Shown here: positions 42,968-54,107 of the stretch, piece by piece
Numbering within the stretch: position 1 is the first letter of the stretch
How the letters are laid out: each line of letters begins with the position of its first letter
DNA from: Phialocephala subalpina
Lineage: Eukaryota; Ascomycota; Leotiomycetes; Helotiales; Mollisiaceae
Length of the DNA stretch: 64,000 bases
Assembly (NCBI GenBank): GCA_900073065.1
Contig: FJOG01000054.1
Location: 206,308-270,307 of the forward strand
Direction of reading: 5' to 3'
The notes under the pieces: generated by a model
Told to the model about the DNA's origin: nothing
Seen by the model: the letters and a program-made list of their open reading frames with translations, nothing else
The model's database searches: none
Translations under genes and position numbers: made by a program

Positions 42968-43882
42968 TCATCCAACCACTGCTGGTCTTGCTCTCCACCG
43001 TAGATTGAAATTTGATTGAGCTCTCAGCAACCCTCGCCGAAGTCCATTTCCGTTCCCACTTCTCTCTTGAACTTGTACATCAGGCGTTGGACTTAATGCC
43101 CGAACAGCATCCTCTCTCGCAGACTGAATCACCGAATTGGATACAACAGGGACGGTAGCAATAGGGGTAAGTCTGACGGGCGGTTGACGAGGACCAGAAG
43201 GTCCGAATCCTCCTCGCCATGGATCGTGTTGCCAGCCCCGACTTGCTGCTGCTCTTCTTCTCTCTTCGGCTTGCACCCACGCCAGCGCCATCATTGCATC
43301 CCGTTGAAGCCGTTGGAGGTCGCTTTCTCTCGCCGTGGAGATATACGTTTCGAATGTAGGTTGCTGCGCTGGAGGCGGAGGCCGAGCTTGGGGTGTGGGA
43401 ACTTCGCGTTCAAAGAGAGTTGATGTAGTGCTGAAGCGATTGGTATTCGCGAGGCTGATGGAAGTGTCTTCATCATCGGCGTTGTCGAGAGAAATGGGAG
43501 ACACTGGCGGCGAGGGTCGGAGGAATTGTGTAGGGATGGGAGGTGGCGAGTGTGCAGAGGTATATGGACGAGGAGAGCTTGGAGCTGGCATGTTCTCTTC
43601 TGATGGCGCAGGAGAAGGCGTAGATTCTGTAGATGAAGGTCGGATAGTGGCACTGGACTTTCGTCTGAATAGTCGGCGTGGAATGCTTGAGGAGCTTTCT
43701 TGTGATGAAGACGAAGATGTCGAGTCTATGGACCCAGAACGAACATTGAGGCTCGACTTTCGTCCGAAGAGCCCGCGCGGAGGACTTGGAGGCGTATCCT
43801 GTGATGACGGAGAAGAAGGAGGAGTGGATTCTGTGGACGAAAGACGGATTGTTGCACTCGATTTGCTTCTGAAGAGGCGCAT
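42968..43882 (-). CDS. Serine/proline-rich repeat protein, unknown
   Basis: 304 residues in one exon. The first 90 residues hold three copies of a (R/G)LF(R/G)(R/S)KSS(A/L)(T/N)(I/V)R module followed by S/T-P-rich linkers. The rest is low-complexity apart from a short helical segment (ESDLQRLQRDAMMALAWVQAEERRR) and a basic end (RRGLLRAQSNFNLRWRA). Likely disordered and possibly phosphorylated. No family recognised; the even composition and clean start suggest a real gene. Confidence 0.55.
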   Translation of the reverse strand: MRLFRSKSSATIRLSSTESTPPSSPSSQDTPPSPPRGLFGRKSSLNVRSGSIDSTSSSSSQESSSSIPRRLFRRKSSATIRPSSTESTPSPAPSEENMPAPSSPRPYTSAHSPPPIPTQFLRPSPPVSPISLDNADDEDTSISLANTNRFSTTSTLFEREVPTPQARPPPPAQQPTFETYISTARESDLQRLQRDAMMALAWVQAEERRRAAASRGWQHDPWRGGFGPSGPRQPPVRLTPIATVPVVSNSVIQSAREDAVRALSPTPDVQVQERSGNGNGLRRGLLRAQSNFNLRWRARPAVVG

Positions 43883-45115
43883 CTTGTCTTATGATAATGA
43901 GCAATGGTAAGAAGGGTGCAGGATTTGAGGAAGTGTAAACAGAGAAGATTCTTAGTTTAGATTAGAAATGAGGGCGTAGAGGAAGGAGCATAGCTTTATG
44001 CTCGACTTTCGTGATGCGCCTGCACATCTTCACCAACTCCTCCCCCTCTTCTCAGCGTTCAAATTTGCCAAACATGCATAGGTTCGTCCGCACGTTCCTC
44101 ATTTTGCATCGTTTGCGGGAGAGAAACGCCCCAAGCACAATCCAGAGCTGTCAAAGTCCACGATGGCGTCAATCATCAACTCCACATTTCTGTTGAAAGA
44201 TTCACCATCCAGGGGTAAATGATAAGCCGATAACGAATCCGGTACTGAGTTACATGCACGGACCGGAGAAACAGAGGCTCCCTTGTCATACTGAACACGA
44301 GGGATCAAAATGTGGATGATGGGATTGCGATTGAGGAGAATTGAAGACGTTATTCGCTCACCACAAGGCCCGAGCAGAGTGCGCTATGATGAATTTGCGA
44401 AGCGGGGAAGAACAATCTTGCGGGGAACGTGATAAACAAGGTACGAAATAAGCAGAACGATAAGAAAAGGGGAGGATAAGCAGGAGCTGCATGAGCTGCA
44501 GGAGACTTGAAACATTGTCTCTGCATTAGTGTTAAAGCATTGAAAAGAGTGCAGGAGGAAGTTTTGAAGCAGTTCTGATTCGATAGAACTGAACTGAAAT
44601 TTGAAAAGAATTGGGGATTGGCACAAAAGCCTCGAAATGTTCCGAGTAATTGTTAGTCAGTGAAGAGGGAGAGATTTCTGATGTCTCTTTGCGAAGAGCT
44701 CAATGCGACGATGTTCGGGGAGGGTGTGAGAACCCATTTTGTTGACTCTTCGACTACCACTGGTCGTGCACAATCATGATGATCCGAATTCGGGAATGCA
44801 TGTAACCTTGGGGGTTCTGGTCAGCGTTGTCATGGTCAGGAAGAGCTGGGACATTCGGACCTCTCAAAGCCACCATATCCCTCCCAGGGGCTTCTGAAAG
44901 CTGTCCCTTCGGAAGCTTGCCTTGTCCTACTATGTCTGGAGAATTGCAACTCACCGAAGACTACAAATATAACCGAGCATCGAGAACAATCTCTGGGATG
45001 AAGATTCCTTTGGAAATCTTGCGATATGCAAATTCTTGTATGCTATCCTGCCCGAATATGCAACCACCCATCTCATCCGGACGCCAGTATATGCAAATAT
45101 TCGTTCGTGGTGCCA
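43883..45115. other. No recognisable gene
   Basis: 1.2 kb of ordinary composition with short scattered frames. The part next to 43882 is presumably the promoter of the serine-rich protein. Confidence 0.4.
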
Positions 45116-46110
45116 TCAATCCAGAGTCGGTGCCAAAGTGATCAAGCTGAATCTCAGCTCACCACCACCAGCTTTCTCCTCTCTCTTCAAGAATCTGCGA
45201 ACTCCTAGATCCAAACCCTTCTCGCTCAGCACATCTTCATCTGCAGCTAGAGTACCTCTGTTGAGCGGTCCCTTTCTCCTCCCATCCATCTCCCATAGGT
45301 TATTCTTGTCATCCTTGACAAAGCACACGTAGTGCAGGTCGATATCGTCTTCGGCACCTGGTGCATTGCTTTGTCCTTGTGAGGCGGCGCTCGCGTGTGC
45401 GCTCTCGAGGGCTTGGGAGTCGTAGAGGAGATCTGCTCGTTCTTTCGGTGCTAGAGGAATGGCATCCTTCACTAACTTCTCGAGATCCGAACCAGATGCT
45501 GCCGATTGTCAGTCCCATCTTCAGTCCTCAGTAGGGCTTGCAAACATACTGATGTAGTCCCTCGAGTTCCCGTTGCTGATAGCATGCAATATGCCAATCA
45601 ATCCGCAGGCATTCCGAATAGTCTGCTTGTACCATATGACAGGTTCACCAGCACCCTTGCCCTCGTACTCCTTGTTGTCCTTGTCCTCCTGCACCCTGAA
45701 GGTCTCGTATGATTTGCTGACTGGGAATACCAGTAATAATGCTGTGGCGGGCCTGGGTACGAAGGCAAGAAGTTTCCTCAGTAGGGCTTGCAAACATACT
45801 GATGTAGTCCCTCGAGTTCCCGTTGCTGATAGCATGCAATATGCCAATCAATCCGCAGGCATTCCGAATAGTCTGCTTGTACCATATGACAGGTTCACCA
45901 GCACCCTTGCCCTCGTACTCCTTGTTGTCCTTGTCCTCCTGCACCCTGAAGGTCTCGTATGATTTGCTGACTGGGAATACCAGTAATAATGCTGTGGCGG
46001 GCCTGGGTACGAAGGCAAGAAGTTCGTCATGTTGCACAAGATCTTCTTGAAAGTCGTGGCTGTTTCGTGGCACGATAAACGGTAGTAGATGTGAAGAAGA
46101 TCTGTCGAAC
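45116..46110 (-). CDS. Ubiquitin C-terminal hydrolase (UCH, peptidase C12), duplicated exon as assembled
   Basis: Cysteine protease that releases ubiquitin from small adducts. The catalytic exon reads HDELLAFVPRPATALLLVFP, then WYKQTIRNACGLIGILH with the oxyanion Gln and nucleophile Cys. An intron at 45499-45549 (GTATGT...GGCAG) leads to SGSDLEKLVKDAIPLAPKER, DLHYVCFVKDDKNNLWEMDG with the catalytic His and Asp, and RFSLITLAPTLD-stop at 45116. The catalytic exon is present twice because of a perfect 250-bp tandem duplication (45525-45774 and 45775-46024), so the sequence as given cannot encode a normal chain. The N-terminal exon(s) upstream of about 46110 were not resolved; SELIKDL near 46220 may be part of them. 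Confidence 0.75.
45525..46024. repeat. Perfect 250-bp tandem duplication (UCH catalytic exon)
   Basis: The unit at 45525-45774 is repeated at 45775-46024 without visible change. Each copy contains the UCH catalytic exon and the start of the next intron. Confidence 0.95.
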
Positions 46111-47630
46111 AAGATGGTTTCTCTAGAGAGTTTCAATATATGGGGGACAATTCTAGGCTGTTGAAGCGCGTAATCCCTCCAAACCAAAAAGCTACCCCAC
46201 ATTCGGTAAATCTTTAATCAGTTCCGAGACCTGATGCAAATATCTTGCTCAGTCCTTCTCTTCTCATCTTCACTGTCCTCTTCATCTTCATGCATTCTGT
46301 CTTTCTGCTTCCTTCTCTCAATTTCAAACACAACTTTGGATCTTTTTCAATGTTCATCAACTCATGCCAGATCTGTTGTCCCCGCACAAGTTCTATATAA
46401 TGTTCTACGTCCATCCGTATTTTGCTGCCGATCCTTGGCCAATCACTGTCTGCCATTGAGTATCAACGGTGTCTTGACTGCAGCTGTTGAAAATCATCAG
46501 TTGCAAGTACTCATTCATCCCTTTCTGTTAGTTCTCTACACCCGAGCCTTAATATTGTCTGCCTTGGTGCTGGAAGGTATAATAGAGCATGCATTGTGTA
46601 TTTTGTTATGGATTTTGATGGGAAGAGAGGACTGTCTACGTCGAATGGGAAGGGCGAGAAGAATAGAGTGCTAGATAAGGAGTCAGAAAGGAAGATGGAG
46701 TTCAGAGTCAAAGATTTGAGTGGACTCTGGTTGTATGTTAATGGGAAGAGTCTGCGTGCTAAGGAGGGAGATGTTAGACTTGCGAGGATGGCTACTATTC
46801 GAGGGACGTCTGCATCAAACTCCAAATTGAGAATTTCAATACTTCTACTCTCGGAGGATATGTAGGTTACGCTCAATCCGGTCTGTGATGTCAAGGTCAA
46901 AAGTTCGATGCTCTTGCTGTTGTGGAAGTTGTAGATTGGAATTTGTTGCATCATCGCATTCCCAATCAAGCTCTCAACTTTCCTCATTCTCCCTATATTT
47001 ACCACCCATTATATATACTAGCTCCTTCCTTTTATTAGTGTTGGAGTATCTTGTGTGTGTTTGGAGTTTGGTATTGGGGTGGTGGAGTCCGAAGGATTGC
47101 AGTGCCGGTTCTTTGCATATGCACGCAGCACCACTGCGCAAACTTCGAGGACGATATTTTTTTCTACGGACGGGAACTAAAATCCTCCCGTGTTTCCTGA
47201 AACAGCCACCAGGAGGTTTTCGGTGCTTTTCCTTCTTGTTAGGGTCGCGATCCTCCGGATCGTCGGCGGGAAAGCGCCAGCGGCGTAGTTACCGTCGATC
47301 TTGTAAACTTCACGATAACGACCCCGCCAACATCACGATAAAAAAGTAGAAACCAAAGAATTGATTCAAAGTCACAAAGGAAAAGAGAGGAGAGTTGAAG
47401 ATATATAGCCTGTAAAAAGCTCGTATTCATATGGCTCAACGAAGCCACGGGTATCTTGATCCTAGTTGATAGCTCGGAGTTCCGTATCCCAATTACGCCT
47501 TCCCACCGGATCAGGTTATCCAACCTACAGACATATTTTGCCTTTGACTTTCCAAGTCCGATCCAGAACTCCATCGTTGATATTTATACAGTTCCCACCC
47601 TTAGTGTCTCAAACCCCTTGCATCTGCTCC
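46111..47630. other. Unassigned DNA with a short LTR end
   Basis: Short frames on both strands without motif. At 46572-46604 a piece matches the family A LTR 3' end on the minus strand (GAAGGTATAATAGAGCATGC). Otherwise featureless. Confidence 0.4.
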
Positions 47631-48713
47631 TCACGCCCTCCTCAACGAAATCTTCTTCCCAGACTTCTGCCTCAATTCCGAGAAGTATCCCACAATGCTC
47701 ACAACCTGTTCCTCCAAATCTACATGCTCGAAGCCGAATACTTCTTCTGTCAAGCTTGTATCCACAAACACAGCATGCGTCACGGCTGAACCAGAGTTGG
47801 GAAGCATACGCTTAGCCACGTCTTCCGGAAATCTGCGAGCCACAATGTCCGTAACATCATCCCATATCATATCCCTTGATAATATATAACTCGTGTTCCC
47901 GGGCACATTCGCACAATCGAGCGACTGGACATGGACCCTCGAGACGTCTTCCAAATGTACTGTTTGTCCCATTGTTGAGTATTCGAATTTCTGTCCGAGA
48001 GCGATACCGAGGACCATCGCGTTGGTTCCTTTGAACATCTCTCGCGGGGAAGTGGCGAGTTCGTTTCGACCTTCGACGAAAGAGGGGTGGAGATGGACGA
48101 CGTCGAACCCTACGTCGTGTTTTCGTATCCAACTCTCTGCTTCCGCTAACGCCGCCACTTTACTCGCTGCATATGCCTCGAATTCGTTCGCATACGGACC
48201 TTTTGTAAACGGTATCCGATCGGTTGGTTCAATCCATCTACTGCATCGAGTTGCCCCGCTTAACTCGTCGAAAGGTATCAGAGCTGTTATCGAGCTAGTG
48301 ATCACCACTCTCCTCACACTCCCACTCTTCCTCGCCGCATCCAACATATTAACCGTCCCCCTTACCGCCGGCTTCACGAAGAAATCCTCTTGGTTACTCC
48401 CCGCCGGCACGCCATTGCTCATCAACGGACTCGCGATATGGATAACGAAATCGCAACCCCTGGCCGCCTCATCGTAGGCATGTTTCCTGCAGAGATCCGG
48501 GACGACGACGAAGGTTAACCTCGAGCTGATGTTTGGGATGGAGAAGATTTTCGGGTGTTGAGAGAGGGATTTGGCTTTTTCTGAGGAGCGGACGGCGGCT
48601 CGAACGGAGTAGCCTGAGTTAAGGGCATCGAGGAGGACGCGGAAGCCGATGTGGCCTGTGACGCCGGTGATGAGGACGAGACTTGATGCGTAAGTGTGTG
48701 TCATGAATGGCAT
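47631..48713 (-). CDS. GRE2-like NAD(P)H-dependent reductase (extended SDR)
   Basis: 360 residues from ATG 48713 (MPFMTHTYASS); an upstream in-frame ATG at 48788 would add 25 residues but the first option puts the dinucleotide site near residue 16 as usual. Cofactor motif LITGVTGHIG (TGxxGxxG), then IHIASPL, ITSSITAL with the catalytic Ser, and YAASK (YxxxK) of the catalytic Tyr/Lys. It resembles fungal ketone/aldehyde reductases of the GRE2/dihydroflavonol-reductase group; substrate unknown. Single exon. Confidence 0.85.
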   Translation of the reverse strand: MPFMTHTYASSLVLITGVTGHIGFRVLLDALNSGYSVRAAVRSSEKAKSLSQHPKIFSIPNISSRLTFVVVPDLCRKHAYDEAARGCDFVIHIASPLMSNGVPAGSNQEDFFVKPAVRGTVNMLDAARKSGSVRRVVITSSITALIPFDELSGATRCSRWIEPTDRIPFTKGPYANEFEAYAASKVAALAEAESWIRKHDVGFDVVHLHPSFVEGRNELATSPREMFKGTNAMVLGIALGQKFEYSTMGQTVHLEDVSRVHVQSLDCANVPGNTSYILSRDMIWDDVTDIVARRFPEDVAKRMLPNSGSAVTHAVFVDTSLTEEVFGFEHVDLEEQVVSIVGYFSELRQKSGKKISLRRA

Positions 48714-50404
48714 TGTGTATGTTTGGTGTTCAAGAGAAGAACAGGTAGGCAAGAGAGAAGTAGAAAGGGGATATGATGAGTGTATCAAAGAGGGGATTCA
48801 CAGTGTAGGTAGGGATTTAGATCCTGACATCGGCGACTCAGTTTGAAGGGATCCTAGTTCTTCGGCGCATTCCATCGCTGCTTATATCAATGGATCAAGA
48901 AAGTTAGAAGTAGGGGTCTGAGAGGTGTGTAAAGGATAGGCGTAGTATGGTTCGTGGATGGGTCCTTCGCCATCGTGATGTCAAAAGTGTCTGCTGCCCA
49001 GTGCTGCCCCGTAGTGCATGCGTCTCCCCCGTCCTCGAGTTCGGTAAGTGGAATGTCTTCAAGGTTCGTGGCTGCTGACGGAACCACCGAGTCGGAAAAA
49101 CCGCGCGCATCAAAACCCTCAAACAGTCAAACAGCCCAATAAGTGTGGCTTAATGAAGTTCTTTTTCCTGACTGGTGGCCATTTACGGGCGACCCGACAG
49201 CCAGAAATGCGCCAGAAATGCACCAGAAATAATTGGCTGCATAAGAAGGTCACAGGTGTGGAGGTTTAGTGTGCAGCAGGGCTGTGGCGAAGTTGGGCTG
49301 GGCTGGAACTTCAGGGCAGCGTGGATGCGGGGTGGACGAGGGGCGTTTGGACACAGCTGGAATCGATCACGCTCTGACAGCCACCAAGGTCGCCCATTGA
49401 GGAGCTCAGGAGAGCAGTGCTGTTCTTAGAGTTATCTGGAGTCATTCCTCCTGGGCACATGCCTGCCGCGTGGAGCTGGCATTGGCAGCATCACCAATGC
49501 CACTGCCACCACTCGACTCGATGCTCCAAGCAGCGATCACGCTCGCGTCTCCTCAGCACGATGACACCAGCGCCGACGCGGCAGCAACAGCAACTCGAGC
49601 CGCCAACTCAACTATTGTTTACCAATAGGGCGAGACCGATTCATGGGCGTTCATGCATTCCCAAGTGGAGATTCGTCATACGCCATTTTGGAAATACAAT
49701 AGGTCTCGTCGATTCCAGCTCTTCTTCGCTTCTCGGCTGGGCGTCGAAAGAAAAAGGCTCCTTTCCACCAACATTCAGCCTTCACCTTGAACGTCTCACC
49801 GACCATTTCTTTTACTCGCCTCTTCGGCTGCAGATTCAACTTTCGTCTCAAGCGATGACTGCCGAATTGATGTGATGCGTGATGCTGGTAGTTAATCGTC
49901 ATCACTATAAATTTTGCCACGACCCCAGCACGATTCTCGTTCACGTCGCCGAATGAACTCAGCTGACGGCAGCCGAGCGCCCACGAGATGTGTGAGGTGG
50001 GATGAGGACCCCCTTAAAAGTTGCCGACCGGCTACTTTAACGTTGGGCTGTTTCGGCGTTGGGATGCTCATTTTGGGGAGGAATGGATATACCCTCCATA
50101 TATCCATGTTGTTGCATCGTTAGATTTGGGAAATTTGCTTCTTTTCTTGGATGCTGGGTGTGTTGGGGGAGATTGGAGGCTGATGAAGTATCAAGTACAG
50201 TAGCTGCAGCTGTTTATTCTCGGAACAGGAGGAGTGACCACCCCCGGATCATCAATATCGTTTTCGTGAATACCTTGTATTGAAATCTTCAATTTGATTA
50301 GATCTGATCTTTGCTGCAAAATGGGAAACTGCTGAGGGCATCAAGTGTTCAGCCTGATATTCAGAGCTTTGGCCGATCTGCGATCGTATTCACATTGCTT
50401 ACGA
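48714..50404. other. No recognisable gene
   Basis: 1.7 kb with only short frames and no motif. GC-rich patches near 49480-49600. The part beside 48713 is presumably the reductase promoter. Confidence 0.4.
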
Positions 50405-50650
50405 TCAGCCTGGTCTAATTGGTAGTCTCACCATCTGAAGGGTATCATCAATCACTTTCATCTGTTTGATCGAATCCTCCCGTGAAATCCATACTTCCTT
50501 TCCCTTGATCTTGTCCACGAATTGGTCGAGCATGTGGCGGCAAGTGCTCCAATGGGCATCGTCCCGTGGCTTGGCGGCCGACATCCGGTCCCATGTATAT
50601 GCAGTTTTGTATTCCCTTTCTATCCCAATATTTGAGGGTAAGCCCATCGG
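50405..50650 (-). pseudogene. Gfo/Idh/MocA-type oxidoreductase, C-terminal fragment
   Basis: 80-codon minus frame: IEREYKTAYTW, DDAHWSTCRHMLDQFVDKIKG, EDSIKQMKVIDDTL, GLPIRPG in slightly changed form. This resembles the C-terminal end of fungal dihydrodiol/xylose dehydrogenase-like oxidoreductases. The cofactor domain is absent upstream. Confidence 0.4.
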
Positions 50651-50789
50651 CCGCGCGACGAATAGTATGTTGGTCGAGAATCAGGGTCGAGTGCCAGAAG
50701 TATTGGAATGAGGCTCTTCTAGCTCTCACGTGCTTACGCAGTGCGGATGCTACTCCTTCGGAATCAGGATTTCTCCTATGGAGCTAATT

Positions 50790-51762
50790 CTACTTTCCTT
50801 CAATGGCCTCTACCCATTTCTGACCCGTAAGCTTCTCAAAAGCCTCTCTATACTTCGCCGCCGTCCCTTTTACCACATCCTCCGGCATAGCAACATTCTG
50901 CTTCCCCTTCAAACCCTCCTTCGTCAACCAATTCCTCAAGTACTGCTTATCATAACTCTTCTGATCATGACCAACCTCATACTCATCCGCCGGCCAGAAA
51001 CGACTCGAATCCGGCGTCAAAACCTCATCCACAAGTACCACCTCATCCGTATCCTCATCTAACCCAAACTCAAACTTGGTATCAGCGATTATGATCCCTC
51101 GCTCTACCGCATAGTCTCGTGCTGCTTTGTAGAGATTCAATGCTAGTTCTTCAATTCTCTGGGCGTATTTGGGACCGACTATTTCGGCGGCTTCGCCCTT
51201 GGAGATGTTCTGGTCGTTTTGTCCTGCTTCGGCTTTTGTACTGGGAGTGTAGATTGGTCCTTGAGGGAAGGCTTCGCATTCCTTTAGCCCTGGGGGAATG
51301 GGGATGGTGTGGACAGTGCCGCTGCGCTGGTATTCTTTCCAAGCTGAACCTGTGATGTATCCTCGGACTATAGCTTCCAGAGGGAAGACTTTGAGGCGAC
51401 AAACTTGCATAGAGCGGCTTTGGAGGAAGGAGCGTTGGGATTCGGGGATCGTGGATGGGAGGGAGAGAGAGAGGAAATGGGTGCGGAGGTCGGGGACGAG
51501 AGTTGGGAGTAATTTGAACCAATGCGCGGAGAGGAGTGTGAGAAGTGTTCCCTTCGATGGGACGCCCTTTGTAGATTAGTAGTTTACAACGTGAGTGAGA
51601 GGTGTTACTCACATTGTCCATAATTACGTCGTAAGCTGAGATGCGATCAGTTGCGACGAAGAGGAGGGTCTTTGAGTCCACCTCATAGAGATCTCGGACT
51701 TTACCCTCGGCAATCTTTGGGAGTCCCTCGATGGACGTAGAAGTAAGCACAGTATCTGCCAT
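50790..51762 (-). CDS. ADE1: Phosphoribosylaminoimidazole-succinocarboxamide (SAICAR) synthase
   Basis: Step 7 of purine biosynthesis: ATP-dependent joining of CAIR and aspartate. Exons 51613-51762 and 50790-51566, separated by a 46-nt intron (GTGAGT...AAAG), give 308 residues. Motifs: [10 protein letters not shown] (nucleotide loop), [51 protein letters not shown] and [11 protein letters not shown]. The start MADTVLTST is clear. It is head to head with DHODH, with 194 bp between start codons. Confidence 0.92.
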
Positions 51763-51956
51763 TGTAAATCTGGCTCTCGTGATTGAAGTTGCAGATGAAG
51801 AAAATTTATTACTTGGGTGACAAGATTTTATCCAGGTACCGATGCGGGGCTAGCATATGGCAGAATTGGGCGGTGAGCGTCTAGCTCCAGACCTAGAATT
51901 TAAAGCCTCTCTCCACACCATTGAAGCTACAAATCGTTCCAATTGCTCTCGGTGCG
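51763..51956. promoter_or_regulatory. Bidirectional promoter between ADE1 and DHODH
   Basis: Only 194 bp separate the two start codons, so both nucleotide-synthesis genes must share control DNA. No known binding site could be named by eye. Confidence 0.6.
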
Positions 51957-53478
51957 ATGTGGCCCTCTTCAATGCGCCTTTCGCGCGCATCTAGGGTACC
52001 TGTTCGACAAACTATACTTTCTGGGTCAAGGCCAATCATTCCTCGAACTTCTTTCCAAACATCACGCCCCACGTCCACAGCAGCGACGGAAACCAGCTCA
52101 CTCGTCACCCGACTCAAGAACGTCCTCTATGGCACATCTCTGGCCCTCTTTGTAGGGCTGGGCTACCTCTACATCACCGATACCAGAGCCAGCGTACACC
52201 AATGGCTTGTTCCGCCAGCTCTACGATACTTTTACCCTGATGCCGAAGAAGCCCACCACGTCGGGACCCAGGCCCTGAAGGCACTGTACTCTTTCGGCCT
52301 CCACCCTCGAGAACGCGCTGGAAAGGTGAAAGATGCGAAAGGAGCAGACTTGAGCGTCACGGTCTTTGGGCAGAAGCTACAAAACCCAATCGGAACATCT
52401 GCAGGTATCGACAAACTGGCCGAGGTTCCGGATGCATTGTTTGCTCTAGGTCCAGCCATTGTTGAAGTTGGGGGAATCACACCACTTGCGCAAGGAGGCA
52501 ATCCGAAACCAAGAGTGTTCAGGATACCGAGTCAAAAAGCGATAATAAACAGGTATGGACTGAATTCTCTGGGAGCGGACGACATGGCGAGGCGGTTACG
52601 AGAACGGGTGCGCCTCTTTGCATACAGCAGAGGGTATGGAGTTGGTCAGGAAGCAGAGGACTTCGTGTTGAGTGGCGCTGCAGGCGTGCCACCAGGAAGC
52701 CTGACTGAGGGAAAGATGCTACTAGTCCAGGTAGCAAAGAATAAGGATACCGACGGCGACAATATCGAGGCAGTGAAAAGAGACTACGTCTACTGCGTGG
52801 AAAGGCTGGCACCATATGCGGACATTCTGGTCGTCAATGTCAGCAGTCCGAACACACCTGGACTACGGACATTGCAGAGGGTGGAACCTTTGACGAGGAT
52901 CCTGGAAGGTGTGGTGGGTGCTGCGAAAGCCGTCAAACGGAATACAACGCCCAAGGTCATGGTGAAGGTCTCGCCAGATGAAGATCAAGATGAGCAGATG
53001 GAGGGCATTGTCGAAGCTATATACAAGAGTGGAGTGGACGGCGTGATCGTTGGTAATACCACGAACCGGAGAACCAATCTGATACCCGATGATGTCAAAT
53101 TGACAGCAAGAGAGAAAGAGATCCTGGCCGAGCAAGGAGGATTCTCGGGACCGCATATGTTCAACCGAACGTTGGATATGGTAAAACGATACAGGAAGCT
53201 TCTAGACCAGGGAGGCCCAGAACCAAAAGTGATTTTTGCCACAGGTGGCATTACGAATGGCAGGCAGGCACTTGAGATCTTGAATGCAGGTGCAAGCGTG
53301 GCACAAATATACACAGCATTGGTAAGCAAAACACAACGTCCCACGGATGGATGCACAGTTAGGAACTGCTTCCAAGATTGTATGTAGACCAAATGCTGAC
53401 TTTTAGTAGGTATACGGCGGGTCAGGAACAGTGACTCGCATAAAAAAGGAGATGAAAGAAGAGCTCCTGAAGAAATAG
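51957..53478 (+). CDS. Dihydroorotate dehydrogenase (quinone), mitochondrial class 2
   Basis: Oxidises dihydroorotate to orotate in pyrimidine biosynthesis and passes electrons to ubiquinone at the inner mitochondrial membrane. Exons 51957-53321 and 53410-53478; the 88-nt intron (GTAAGC...TAGTAG) joins IYTAL|VYGGSGTVTRIKKEM. 477 residues from ATG 51957; the frame is open upstream but has no earlier ATG. The basic Ser/Arg-rich start is a mitochondrial presequence, and LYGTSLALFVGLGYLYI is the single membrane anchor. Class 2 motifs: NPIGTSAGIDK, INRYGLNSLG, NVSSPNTPGLR with the catalytic Ser, DGVIVGNTT, FATGGI. Confidence 0.92.
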
Positions 53479-53576
53479 AATAGAAGTGCGCTAAATAGAA
53501 TGCATGTACTATACATCAAGCATGAGGTATTCTTGAAGCTGAAATGCCTATCTACCCCTGCATATTTCCTTCCCCA

Positions 53577-53737
53577 TGTTGGAACGGGGCTCAGCCTCAT
53601 CTCCCAAGGCTGGGATCATGTGGCCTTAGGCGATGCATGTGCTTCCCTAGCCTCCTGCTTTATGCATGCATATAAGGAAGCTCCGCTCCCTTCCTTAGAC
53701 AGTACACACAATGCATGCTCTATTATACCTTCCAACA
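53577..53737 (+). mobile_element. Solo LTR, family A
   Basis: 161 bp, from TGTTGGAA to TTCCAACA (8-bp inverted ends), with ATATAAGGAAGC as a likely TATA region. Flanks CCCCA and CACAC do not match, so no target duplication. It lies 99 bp after the DHODH stop. Confidence 0.8.
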
Positions 53738-53759
53738 CACACCTTCAGATTGCGAGCTT

Positions 53760-54107
53760 CAAGCAAACAACTCCTCAAGAAAGCATGCCACACTCAGTGG
53801 CAGATATCATGGCCGAAGATGGACACAGGACCACCTTTGGGAAGAACTTTGGCAATTTCCTCAACAAATACATCAACAAGCTCCACGACAATCTCCCCAA
53901 GCCGATCAGCTATACTCGGCTAGCTCAGGTCGGGGAAGATCGGACTTGCAGCCTACTTGTGCTTAATCAAGAAGGCAGAGCTCCCTGGATGTGAATGTGA
54001 GATGGCGAACCAAACGATCGCACACATCATCGAGGAGTGTCCCCTCTACGTATATCAGAGGAAGGTACACTTCGGCAACCAGTTCCTGAAAAGGGACGTC
54101 AAATGAA
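53760..54107 (+). mobile_element. LINE-type retrotransposon tail fragment
   Basis: The frame holds NKLHDNLPKPISYTRLAQV, then after a frameshift near 53935 KIGLAAYLCLIKKAE, PGCECEMANQTIAHIIEECP and FLKRDVK-stop. This C-x-C...H...C block is the zinc-knuckle-like end of fungal LINE ORF2 proteins. It directly follows the solo LTR, mirroring the LINE/LTR neighbourhood at 38.4-39.0 kb. Confidence 0.55.

Noticed and set aside
43335..43910. 191-codon plus frame opposite the serine-rich gene
   Set aside because: Gly/Val-rich shadow of a Ser/Pro-rich gene on the other strand.
53577..53742. Target duplications around the family A LTRs
   Set aside because: Flanks at 53577, 56728 and 60427 do not match; only the family B copy at 28826 has one.
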